Source: an uncultured Oscillospiraceae bacterium
GTDB lineage: Bacteria; Bacillota; Clostridia; Oscillospirales; Oscillospiraceae
NCBI GenBank assembly: GCA_934661135.1
Contig: CAKUJA010000058.1
Coordinates: 1 to 13,418, forward strand
Direction: 5' to 3'
Length of the DNA: 13,418 nucleotides
The notes beneath the pieces were generated by a model. The model made no database searches. It was not told the origin of the DNA and saw only the letters and a list, made by a program, of their open reading frames with translations. Below, one piece after another: positions 1-6,812 of this stretch; positions within the stretch are counted from its first letter, which is position 1; the number at the start of each line of letters is the position of its first letter. The position numbers and the translations under genes are program-made.

Positions 1-566
1 ATGCAAAGCAGGTCATTTTCCTGTCCGCTGACGCGTTCGGCGTTCTGCCCCCGGTCTCCATCCTGACCCCGGAGCAGACCAAGTACTACTTCCTGTCCGG
101 CTTCACCGCGAAGCTCGCCGGCACCGAGCGCGGCATCACCGAGCCGACCCCGACGTTCTCCGCTTGCTTCGGCCAGGCGTTCCTCGAACTGCATCCGACC
201 AAGTATGCCGAAGAACTCGTCAAGAAGATGGAAAAGAGCGGCGCCAAGGCGTACCTCGTCAACACCGGCTGGAACGGCACCGGCAAGCGTATCTCCATCA
301 AGGATACCCGCGGCATCATCGACGCCATCCTGAGCGGCGACATCAACAAGGTTCCGACCAAGACCATCCCGTACTTCAACTTTGAGGTTCCGACCGAGCT
401 GACCGGCGTTGACACCGGCATCCTCGACCCGCGCGACACCTACGCAGACGCTTCCCAGTGGGACGAGAAGGCCAAGGATCTGGCCGGCCGCTTCATCAAG
501 AACTTCGCCAAGTACGAAGGCAACGAAGCTGGCAAGGCTCTGGTTGCAGCAGGCCCGCAGCTGTAA
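1..566 (+). CDS. pckA: Phosphoenolpyruvate carboxykinase (ATP), C-terminal part
   Basis: This is the 3' end of an ATP-dependent PEP carboxykinase, which interconverts oxaloacetate + ATP and PEP + CO2 + ADP in the cytoplasm. The reading frame has codons starting at position 3; the 5' part lies outside the window. About 187 of the usual roughly 535-540 residues are present. The segment is nearly collinear with the end of the E. coli enzyme as I remember it: LSADAFGVLPPVS, SGFTAKLAGTERGITEPTPT, FSACFGQAF, NTGWNGTGKRISIKDTR and the terminal LVAAGPQL are all recognisable. The NGTGKR...KDTR stretch belongs to the nucleotide-binding C-terminal half. No frameshift is seen. In fermenting anaerobes the enzyme often runs in the carboxylating, ATP-forming direction. 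Its position before an oxaloacetate decarboxylase operon fits a shared role in oxaloacetate turnover, but the gap and terminator between them argue against simple co-transcription. Confidence 0.97.
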   Translation, partial: AKQVIFLSADAFGVLPPVSILTPEQTKYYFLSGFTAKLAGTERGITEPTPTFSACFGQAFLELHPTKYAEELVKKMEKSGAKAYLVNTGWNGTGKRISIKDTRGIIDAILSGDINKVPTKTIPYFNFEVPTELTGVDTGILDPRDTYADASQWDEKAKDLAGRFIKNFAKYEGNEAGKALVAAGPQL

Positions 567-920
567 TTGAGCGGCAACACCGCGCGGTTGTGTCGGCGCG
601 CTTCGCTGGATCTTTTCCGCCAATCCGGCGGTTTGAAAAGCTCGAAATATTGCGCAGCCGTTGGCGACGAAGGAGCCTTACGGATGCGGCATACCCCTTG
701 CGGGCATATCCGGTATTCCTTCGCTTTCCAAACCTTGCCTTGACGAAAAATCTCTCATCGAAGCATCTTGCCAAACCGCGTGGCGCTGCCTGAGAAGCCT
801 TTGAACTGATTGCTCCGGTAATCGGATTCAAACCTTCCTCGGGTTTCAGATTTTTCGTTCTCCCCATATTTCTGAACGGAATCTTTAGTTTCCTATCGCG
901 TAATTCTCAAGTAAAATAAC
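567..920. other. Non-coding gap after pckA, no gene recognised
   Basis: This stretch of about 350 bases holds no open frame with a convincing ribosome site or family likeness. A minus-strand frame across 496-867 overlaps the end of pckA and has an arginine-rich, low-information translation, so I treat it as chance. Two small dyads are visible: CCGCC-N5-GGCGG at 617-631 and AAACC-N7-GGTTT at 830-846, the latter followed after four bases by a T run. No good sigma-A promoter is visible; TTGACG at 740-745 has only a poor -10 partner. The region may be a long pckA 3' UTR, or it may hold an unrecognised small RNA or decayed sequence. Confidence 0.5.
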
Positions 921-959
921 AGAGGGGGGCGCGCTGCGTCCGCAGTGCGCCCCTCTTTT
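921..959 (+). terminator. Rho-independent terminator between pckA and oadA
   Basis: A strong GC-rich hairpin is followed by TTTT. The arms GGGGCGCGCTGC and GCAGTGCGCCCC pair over 12 positions with one G-U pair and a 4-base loop. It lies 355 bases after the pckA stop and 100 bases before the oadA start. It could end a long pckA transcript, or act as an attenuator in the leader of the oad operon. Confidence 0.85.
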
Positions 960-967
960 GTGATTTT

Positions 968-1038
968 GGGCGGCGGGGCCGCCCTGCCTTTCCGTGTGGG
1001 AAAGCGACTGTCAATGAAGGAGCACGCCCCTAGGCGTG
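968..1038 (+). promoter_or_regulatory. Chain of three hairpins in the oadA leader
   Basis: Directly after the terminator, three further perfect hairpins follow in series: GGGCGGC-N3-GCCGCCC at 968-984, CTTTCC-N5-GGAAAG at 988-1004 and CACGCC-N4-GGCGTG at 1023-1038. The last ends 8 bases before the oadA ribosome site GGAGG (1047-1051). They do not match a riboswitch class I know. They may stabilise the oad mRNA or form a regulatory leader; function is inferred only from position and pairing. Confidence 0.45.
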
Positions 1039-1058
1039 ATAATGATGGAGGATCACAG

Positions 1059-2459
1059 ATGAAAAAAGTTCAAATTACGGAAACCGTCCTGCGCGACGCG
1101 AACCAGTCCTTGATGGCGACGCGTCTGCCCTATGCCGATTTTGAGGCCATCCTGCCCGAAATGGACAAGGCCGGCTACTACTCGGTCGAGTGCTGGGGCG
1201 GCGCAACATTCGACTCCTGCCTGCGCTACCTGAGCGAAGATCCGTGGGAGCGCCTGCGCAACATCCGCAAGGCCATGCCCAACACCAAACTGCAAATGCT
1301 GCTTCGCGGCCAGAATCTTCTCGGCTACAAGCATTACCACGACGACGTCGTTGAAAAGTTCGTCGAGCTGTCCATCAAGAACGGCATCGACATCCTGCGT
1401 ATTTTCGACGCGCTCAACGACTTCCGCAATATCCAGACCGCGCTGGAAGCAACCAAGAAATACGCGACCAAGAACACAATCGCGTCCGGCTGCATCTCCT
1501 ACACGCAGTCTCCCGTGCACACGGTTGACAAGTACATCGCCATGTGCAAGGAGCTCAAGACCATGGGCTTCGACACGATCTGCCTGAAGGATATGGCCGG
1601 CACCATGAGTCCCTATGAGGCGGAGCACCTCATCAAGGGCATCAAGGACGCTGTCGGCGATATGCCGCTGATCCTGCACACCCACTGCACCACCGGTATG
1701 GCGTACATGACCGTGACCAAGGCCATCGAGTCCGGTATCGATGTCATCGACTGCGCAACGAGCTGCTTCTCCAACGGCACCAGCCAGCCGGCCACCGAGA
1801 CGATGTTCTACGCCCTCCAGCAGTACGGCGTCAAGACCGGCCTGAACGAGGACGTTATCAACAAGGTCAACGACTTCTTCAAGCCTGTCAAGCAGAAGTA
1901 TGTCGACTCCGGCCGCATCAACCCGAAGTCCATGGCGACCGACGCACAGGCGCTCGTCTACAAGGTTCCGGGCGGTATGCTGTCCAACATGATTGCAAAC
2001 CTGACCGATATGAAGGCCATGGATAAGTTTGACGCTGCGCTGGCAGAGATTCCCGCCGTCCGTAAGGATCTCGGCTATCCTCCGCTGGTCACCCCGCTGA
2101 GCCAGATGGTCGGCAACCAGGCTGTGACCAACGTGCTGCTCGGTGAACGCTACAAGCAGGTCTCCAAGGAAGTAAAGAACTACTTCAAGGGCGAGTATGG
2201 CATTGCGCCGGCGCCTGTCTCGGAAGAACTCCAGACCAAGATCCTCGGCGAGGGCGGCAAGCCTGTCGACTGCCGTATCGAGGACTCCAAGCGCACCGGC
2301 GAAGAATTCAAGGCCGCGAAGGAAGCGCTCGGCGAGCTGGCCAGAAGCGAAGAAGATGTCATGAGCTACATCTGCTATCCGGATCAGGCCATGAAGTTCT
2401 TCGAGGCTCGTAAGGCCAAGGAAGAAAACATCTGCAAGTACTCCATCGTGGAAGCGTAA
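1059..2459 (+). CDS. oadA: Oxaloacetate decarboxylase alpha subunit (carboxyltransferase), biotin domain absent
   Basis: The product (466 aa) is the carboxyltransferase subunit of the Na+-translocating oxaloacetate decarboxylase. It moves the carboxyl group of oxaloacetate onto biotin of the carrier subunit and releases pyruvate. It has the pyruvate-carboxylase-type TIM barrel: RDANQS with metal-ligand Asp13, the CLKDMAG motif whose Lys177 is expected to be carbamylated, and the metal-binding HTH at 207-209. The C-terminal part (about 300-466) is the conserved helical region. The usual C-terminal Pro/Ala linker and biotinyl domain of classical OadA (about 590 aa) is missing and is supplied by a separate gene downstream. 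The start is chosen at the ATG preceded by GGAGG with 7-base spacing; an in-frame ATG at 945 has no ribosome site and lies inside the terminator hairpin. PycB-type pyruvate carboxylase is a less likely identity, because no biotin carboxylase gene is present and the membrane subunits are. Confidence 0.93.
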   Translation: MKKVQITETVLRDANQSLMATRLPYADFEAILPEMDKAGYYSVECWGGATFDSCLRYLSEDPWERLRNIRKAMPNTKLQMLLRGQNLLGYKHYHDDVVEKFVELSIKNGIDILRIFDALNDFRNIQTALEATKKYATKNTIASGCISYTQSPVHTVDKYIAMCKELKTMGFDTICLKDMAGTMSPYEAEHLIKGIKDAVGDMPLILHTHCTTGMAYMTVTKAIESGIDVIDCATSCFSNGTSQPATETMFYALQQYGVKTGLNEDVINKVNDFFKPVKQKYVDSGRINPKSMATDAQALVYKVPGGMLSNMIANLTDMKAMDKFDAALAEIPAVRKDLGYPPLVTPLSQMVGNQAVTNVLLGERYKQVSKEVKNYFKGEYGIAPAPVSEELQTKILGEGGKPVDCRIEDSKRTGEEFKAAKEALGELARSEEDVMSYICYPDQAMKFFEARKAKEENICKYSIVEA

Positions 2460-2471
2460 GGAGGCCGCGGT

Positions 2472-2819
2472 ATGTTTTTGGTAAATAATGCGATGATCGA
2501 TCTCAACGTCGGCACGGCCGGCCTGATCGCTTTGCTGGGTTACGTCGTCGTGTTTGTCGGCCTGATTGCGCTGATGATCGTTGTCATCATCATGGGCAAG
2601 GTTATGGTTGCCAAGAAGAACAAGGCTGCGGCGACTGTGGCCGCTCCGACTGTCTCGCCCAAGCCTGTTCTGGCTGCTGCCGCGCCCGGCACTGCCGGCG
2701 AGGTGAAGCTGTTTGACGTGGCTGACAAGGAAGCCGCGATGCTGATGGCGATCGTTGCCAACAAGCTCGGCAAACCCCTGAACGAACTGCGCTTCAAATC
2801 CATCAAGGAGGTCAAGTAA
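2472..2819 (+). CDS. oadG: Oxaloacetate decarboxylase gamma subunit (OadG family)
   Basis: A small membrane protein (115 aa) with one hydrophobic segment near residues 16-42, then a Lys-rich stretch, an Ala/Pro-rich linker (about 51-70) and a short C-terminal domain. This is the architecture of the gamma subunit of sodium-pump decarboxylases, which anchors the alpha subunit to the membrane beta subunit. Sequence conservation in the family is low, so the call rests on architecture plus position between oadA and the biotin carrier. The ribosome site AAGGAGG (2458-2464) overlaps the oadA stop codon, consistent with coupled translation. The next gene starts one base after this stop. Confidence 0.85.
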   Translation: MFLVNNAMIDLNVGTAGLIALLGYVVVFVGLIALMIVVIIMGKVMVAKKNKAAATVAAPTVSPKPVLAAAAPGTAGEVKLFDVADKEAAMLMAIVANKLGKPLNELRFKSIKEVK

Positions 2820-2820
2820 G

Positions 2821-3225
2821 ATGAAATATAAAGTTACGCTCAATGGCAAGACCTATGAGGTCGAAGTAGAGGCCGGTCAGGCCATGCTGGTGGATGAATA
2901 CGAAGCGTATGCTCCGGCACCCGCCGCTCCCGCTGCCGCGGCTCCTGCCGCAGCGCCCGCCGCTGCTCCGGCGGCTGCACCCGCACCCGCTGCCGCGGCT
3001 GTTACCGCGTCCGGCGAAGTTGTGGCTGCTCCGATGCCCGGCAACATCCTGAAAGTCAATGTCTCTCAGGGGCAGGCCGTCAAGGCCGGCGATGTGCTGG
3101 TCATTCTCGAGGCCATGAAGATGGAAAACGAGATCATGGCGCCGCGCGATGGCAGCGTGGCACAGGTCGTCGTCTCCAAGGGCGCTGTCGTCGAAACAGG
3201 AGCTCCGCTGGTCGTTCTGGCATAA
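2821..3225 (+). CDS. Biotin carboxyl carrier subunit of the decarboxylase
   Basis: The product (134 aa) is a biotin/lipoyl attachment protein. The N-terminal strand region (1-28) resembles the start of other decarboxylase biotin carriers (KVTLNGKTYEVEVE). It is followed by a flexible Ala/Pro linker (about 31-60) and a biotinyl domain (65-134) with the signature EAMKMENEI, biotin expected on Lys100. It would shuttle CO2 from the OadA active site to the OadB pump, replacing the biotin domain missing from OadA. The ribosome site AAGGAGG (2805-2811) lies inside the end of oadG with 9-base spacing. Similar carriers serve methylmalonyl-CoA or glutaconyl-CoA decarboxylases, but the pyruvate-carboxylase-type partner here points to oxaloacetate. 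A biotin ligase must act on it from elsewhere in the genome. Confidence 0.95.
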   Translation: MKYKVTLNGKTYEVEVEAGQAMLVDEYEAYAPAPAAPAAAAPAAAPAAAPAAAPAPAAAAVTASGEVVAAPMPGNILKVNVSQGQAVKAGDVLVILEAMKMENEIMAPRDGSVAQVVVSKGAVVETGAPLVVLA

Positions 3226-3237
3226 GGAGGGCGCGCG

Positions 3238-4503
3238 ATGAGTTTGATTTTGAGTGCCGAAGCCGCTGCCTTCAGCGTGGGCGATACGCTCAATAAGCTG
3301 GTGGTAGAGTCCGGCTTCGCGGGTTTGATCGTGAGCGGCGGTTGGAAAAACCTCGTCATGATTATCATTGCCTGTGTTCTGCTGTATCTCGGTATTGTGA
3401 AGCAGTTTGAGCCGCTGCTGCTGGTCGGCATTGCGTTCGGCTGCCTGCTTGCCAACATCAGCTATTTCCCCGGCCTGTCCGCGGAACTGAATGCGACCAA
3501 TGCGTTGTATCATCCGGAGCTTTGGGATGCGTTCCTTGATCCGGCCAGCAAGTATTATCACAGCTACGGCCATATCCTGGCCAACGCCGGATTGCTTGAT
3601 GTATTCTATATCGGCGTCAAGGCCGGTATCTATCCGTCGATCATCTTCATGGGTGTCGGCGCGATGACCGACTTTGGTCCGCTGATTGCCAACCCCAAGA
3701 GCCTGCTGCTCGGTGCTGCTGCACAGCTCGGCGTTTTCGTCGCGTTCTTCGGCGCAATCCTGCTTGGCTTTACCGGCCCGCAGGCGGCTTCCATCGGCAT
3801 TATCGGTGGTGCGGACGGCCCGACGGCCATCTTCCTCACCACGAAGCTGGCGCCGGAGCTGCTCGGCGCGATTGCCATTGCAGCCTATTCGTACATGGCG
3901 CTGATTCCGCTGATCCAGCCGCCGATCATGAAGCTCTTGACCAGCAAAGAGGATCGCGCGATCAAGATGACGCAGAACCGTCCGGTCAGCAAGACCGAGA
4001 AGATTATCTTCCCGATCATGGTTACGATCTTCGTCGTTCTGCTGCTCCCGTCCACGGCTCCGCTGATCGGCTGCCTGATGCTGGGCAACCTGTTCCGCGA
4101 GTGCGGTGTGACCGACCGTCTGTCCGACACCGTGCAGAATGCACTGATGAACATCATCACGATCATGCTCTCCACGTCTGTTGGCGCGACGATGGTTGCT
4201 TCGAACTTCCTGAAGCTCGACACCATTAAGATCGTGTTCCTTGGCCTTGTTGCGTTCGGTATTTCCACCGCTGGTGGTCTGATCGGCGGCAACATCATGT
4301 GCAAGATCACGGGCAAGAAGGTCAACCCGCTGATTGGCTCCGCCGGCGTCTCTGCGGTTCCGATGGCGGCACGTGTCTCCCAGATCGTTGGTCAGAAGGA
4401 GAATCCGTCGAACTTCCTGCTGATGCACGCTATGGGCCCGAACGTGGCTGGCGTTATTGGCTCGGCTATCGCGGCTGGCTTCCTGCTGGCGGTCTTTGGC
4501 TAA
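3238..4503 (+). CDS. oadB: Oxaloacetate decarboxylase beta subunit, Na+ pump
   Basis: The product (421 aa) is the polytopic membrane subunit that decarboxylates carboxybiotin and drives Na+ out of the cell. Multiple hydrophobic helices are spread along the protein. The residues reported as essential in the Klebsiella subunit (D203, Y229, N373, G377, S382, R389) all appear here at a constant offset of ten: Asp193 in GGADGPT, Tyr219 in AYSYMAL, and Asn363, Gly367, Ser372 and Arg379 in NPLIGSAGVSAVPMAARV. The pump is therefore expected to be functional. The start is the ATG 7 bases after AAGGAGG (3224-3230), which overlaps the stop of the biotin carrier. It is the last gene of the operon and is followed at once by a terminator. 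Beta subunits of other sodium-pump decarboxylases share these motifs; the oxaloacetate assignment comes from OadA. Confidence 0.95.
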   Translation: MSLILSAEAAAFSVGDTLNKLVVESGFAGLIVSGGWKNLVMIIIACVLLYLGIVKQFEPLLLVGIAFGCLLANISYFPGLSAELNATNALYHPELWDAFLDPASKYYHSYGHILANAGLLDVFYIGVKAGIYPSIIFMGVGAMTDFGPLIANPKSLLLGAAAQLGVFVAFFGAILLGFTGPQAASIGIIGGADGPTAIFLTTKLAPELLGAIAIAAYSYMALIPLIQPPIMKLLTSKEDRAIKMTQNRPVSKTEKIIFPIMVTIFVVLLLPSTAPLIGCLMLGNLFRECGVTDRLSDTVQNALMNIITIMLSTSVGATMVASNFLKLDTIKIVFLGLVAFGISTAGGLIGGNIMCKITGKKVNPLIGSAGVSAVPMAARVSQIVGQKENPSNFLLMHAMGPNVAGVIGSAIAAGFLLAVFG

Positions 4504-4514
4504 AAATGAGATAG

Positions 4515-4545
4515 AAAGAGCGGTGCGAAAGCACCGCTCTTTTTA
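4515..4545 (+). terminator. Terminator of the oad operon
   Basis: A near-ideal intrinsic terminator: AAAGAGCGGTGC pairs perfectly with GCACCGCTCTTT around a GAAA tetraloop and runs into a T tract. It starts 12 bases after the oadB stop. Confidence 0.95.
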
Positions 4546-4911
4546 TGCGTTTAGAGAAAAGGAAAAATGATTTTCTTTTCTTCTTCAGCAACCGATGATT
4601 CAATCGGCAAGAATGATCGACGAGAGCCATTGGCACAACTGAAAGGTTGAAAAAACGCAGAAAGCCTGTATGGATTTCAAGGGCAGCGCCGCACAATTCG
4701 GCAAGCAGATTCGGCGATAACCGCAGACGATTTATTCAGCGGGTACTTGGAACCTGTGGCGAATGGAATTTGAAAATTTACGATAGAATTTGTAGGGGCG
4801 GACAGGGGCAGCGTAAGAATCGCGGTGCAGGTGTCCCTGAAAGGCGCGAGCAGAGCGCGGCGCTCTTTCGGACGGTAGGGATGGATGGAGACGATAGGAA
4901 AGCCGGAGAAT
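4546..4911. other. Non-coding gap, no gene recognised
   Basis: About 365 bases without a supported gene. Frames on either strand here have no ribosome site and low-information translations. One small dyad is CCGAT-N6-ATCGG at 4592-4607. Another, AGAGCGC-G-GCGCTCT at 4852-4866, is followed by only a short T run. I see no riboswitch class that I can name. Confidence 0.5.
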
Positions 4912-4966
4912 TTTACGTAGATTTTACAAAAGTCTGCTTTTGCATTTGACATCGGCTCTGTATCAT
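4912..4966 (+). promoter_or_regulatory. Candidate Pho-box promoter of the phosphate transporter
   Basis: TTTACG (4912-4917) and TTTACA (4923-4928) lie 11 bases apart, one helical turn, as in the direct repeats bound by PhoP/PhoB response regulators. A further TTGACA (4946-4951) is followed after 9 bases by TATCAT (4961-4966). That leaves no normal -35/-10 spacing, which is typical of activator-dependent Pho promoters. The downstream gene is a phosphate transporter, which supports the reading. Only two clear repeats are visible, so this remains a candidate. Confidence 0.4.
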
Positions 4967-5007
4967 ACAAGCTAGATGGGTATGAAATGAAAACGAGGAT
5001 GAAATCG

Positions 5008-6759
5008 ATGGATGTTTTTGACGTATTGAATCTAATTGGTGGCCTATGTCTGTTCCTGTTCGGTATGAACCTGATGGGACAGGCGTTGGAGCGCCGCGCG
5101 GGCGGCGGCCTGCGCACGCTGCTGGGGAAGATGACCGGTCGGAAATTGGCTGGTTTTGCTACGGGCCTCTGCATCACGGCTGTGATCCAGAGTTCCTCGG
5201 CGACCACGGTTATGGTTGTCGGTTTCGTCAACTCCGGACTGCTGACGCTGCGCCAGGCGATCAATGTGATTATGGGCGCAAACGTCGGTACAACGGTGAC
5301 GGCTTGGCTGCTGAGCCTTGGCGGGATCAGCGGTGACGCGCTTTGGGTGCGGATGCTGAAGCCGAGTTCGTTTACGCCCATTCTCGCGCTGATCGGAATT
5401 ATCCTGTATATGTTCTGCAAGAGCGGAAAGAAAAAGGACACCGGTATGATTTTCCTCGGCTTTGCTACGCTGATGTTTGGCATGGAGGCGATGACAGGCT
5501 CGGTGGCCGGTCTGCGCAATGTTCCACAATTTCAGCAGCTGTTTGTTGCATTTACAAACCCGGTGCTTGGTGTGTTGGCCGGCGCCGTGCTGACGGCGAT
5601 TATCCAGTCGAGCTCGGCGTCCGTCGGCATTTTGCAGGCGCTCGCGGTGACCGGTGCGGTCAGCTACGGCGCGGCAATCCCGATCATCATGGGACAGAAT
5701 ATCGGTACGTGCGTGACGGCACTGATTTCGTCGGTCGGCACGAACAAAAATGCAAAGCGCGCGGCACTGGTGCACTTGTCGTTTAATGTGATTGGTACGG
5801 TCGTCGGGCTGGTGCTGTTCTGCGTCGGACGGGCGGTTCTGCCGCTGCCGATTTTGAACGAACCGGCTACGATGTATGGTATTGCAATTGCGCATTCCTG
5901 CTTTAATATTCTCTGCACGGCGCTGATGCTGCCTGCGACGGAGCTGCTTGAAAAGCTCGTGGACTGGCTTGTGCCGGACGCCAAGAGCGCAGAGGAGAAT
6001 GCGCAGCTCGATGAGCGTCTGCTTGCGACGCCGGCGGTCGCGCTGGAGCGCTGCCACAGCGTGGCTGTGGAGATGGCCGGAGAGGCGGTGTTTGCACTGA
6101 AGGAGGCGCTCTCTGCGCTGGATCAATTGACGCCGCAGATTGCGGAGGCCGTCCGCTCGAGAGAGACTGCAACCGACCGTGAGGAGGATATGCTCAGTAC
6201 GTATCTGCTCAAGCTCAGCGCCACACAGGTGCTTGGCGACAGCGAGAGCGAGGAAGTGACAGAGCTTTTGAAGCTCGTGGGCGATTTTGAGCGGATTGCG
6301 GATCATGCGGTGAATATTCTGGAATCCGCAGAAGAACTGCACGATAAGAAGCTGGAGTTCTCGGAAGCGGCAAAAAAGGAGCTGTCGGTGCTGCGCAATG
6401 CGGTGACGGAGGTGCTCGATACGGCGTGCGAGGCGTTTGAGAACCGCGATGTTGCGCTTGCGATGCGGGTGGAGCCGCTGGAGCAGGTGATTGATGCGAT
6501 GAAAGAGCAGATGCGCACAAACCACATCATGCGGTTGAAGAACGGCGATTGCGGCGTGGAGACCGGCTTTGTGCTGTCGGATCTGCTGACGAATCTGGAG
6601 CGGGTATCCGACCACTGCTCCAACATCGCGGGATGCGTGATCGACCTGCGGCAGCACAATCTGAACCTGCACGCGTCGCTGCAAGCCAGCCGGAACGGCA
6701 GTGAAGAATATCTGCAAACCTACCGCAACTATGCACGGAAATATAGCCTGCAAGGATGA
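5008..6759 (+). CDS. Na+/phosphate cotransporter (NptA/YjbB family) with PhoU-like domain
   Basis: The product (583 aa from this start) imports inorganic phosphate together with Na+ across the cytoplasmic membrane. It carries the duplicated Na_Pi_cotrans repeat: QSSSATT (61-67) with GANVGTT (90-96), then QSSSAS (200-205) with GQNIGTC (229-235), within a hydrophobic core of about 310 residues. The soluble C-terminal part (about 345-560) is helical and PhoU-like, with the pattern DFERIADHA and later NLERVSDHCSNIA, a probable metal- and phosphate-responsive control module. The start is the ATG preceded by GAGG (4995-4998) at 9-base spacing; in-frame ATGs at 4987 and 4999 are possible but have poorer ribosome sites. 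The gene is monocistronic, with a terminator directly after. Sodium exported by the upstream decarboxylase could energise it; this link is inferred. Confidence 0.92.
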   Translation: MDVFDVLNLIGGLCLFLFGMNLMGQALERRAGGGLRTLLGKMTGRKLAGFATGLCITAVIQSSSATTVMVVGFVNSGLLTLRQAINVIMGANVGTTVTAWLLSLGGISGDALWVRMLKPSSFTPILALIGIILYMFCKSGKKKDTGMIFLGFATLMFGMEAMTGSVAGLRNVPQFQQLFVAFTNPVLGVLAGAVLTAIIQSSSASVGILQALAVTGAVSYGAAIPIIMGQNIGTCVTALISSVGTNKNAKRAALVHLSFNVIGTVVGLVLFCVGRAVLPLPILNEPATMYGIAIAHSCFNILCTALMLPATELLEKLVDWLVPDAKSAEENAQLDERLLATPAVALERCHSVAVEMAGEAVFALKEALSALDQLTPQIAEAVRSRETATDREEDMLSTYLLKLSATQVLGDSESEEVTELLKLVGDFERIADHAVNILESAEELHDKKLEFSEAAKKELSVLRNAVTEVLDTACEAFENRDVALAMRVEPLEQVIDAMKEQMRTNHIMRLKNGDCGVETGFVLSDLLTNLERVSDHCSNIAGCVIDLRQHNLNLHASLQASRNGSEEYLQTYRNYARKYSLQG

Positions 6760-6768
6760 ACAGAGAGA

Positions 6769-6807
6769 ACCCCCGCACAGAACATGGATTCTGTGCGGGG
6801 GTCTTTT
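6769..6807 (+). terminator. Terminator after the phosphate transporter, probably shared by both strands
   Basis: ACCCCCGCACAGAA pairs perfectly over 14 bases with TTCTGTGCGGGGGT around a 6-base loop and is followed by CTTTTT on the plus strand. It sits between the convergent transporter and dehydrogenase genes. On the minus strand the tail is only a mixed T/C run, so termination there is likely weaker. Confidence 0.92.
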
Positions 6808-6812
6808 TACCA

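Noticed and set aside
496..867. Minus-strand frame of 123 codons covering the pckA-oadA gap
   Set aside because: It overlaps the conserved end of pckA, has no clear ribosome site, and encodes an Arg-rich sequence typical of chance frames.
945..1058. Longer oadA start adding 38 residues
   Set aside because: The upstream ATG lies inside the terminator hairpin and lacks a ribosome site, and the added residues do not resemble an OadA N-terminus. The ATG at 1059 has GGAGG and the family start MKKVQITETVLRDA.
1053..2849. Long minus-strand frame (598 codons) across oadA and oadG
   Set aside because: It is antisense to clearly conserved genes, its translation is His/Arg/Asp-rich without any family motif, and it is explained by GC-biased third positions of the real genes.
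2812..4428. Long minus-strand frame (538 codons) across the biotin carrier and oadB
   Set aside because: A shadow of two well-supported genes, with a low-information translation rich in Arg, Asp, Asn and Gln and no domain.
1059..4503. Operon as glutaconyl-CoA or methylmalonyl-CoA decarboxylase
   Set aside because: The carboxyltransferase subunit is of the pyruvate carboxylase type (RDANQS, CLKDMAG, HTH), not the acyl-CoA carboxyltransferase type those systems use.
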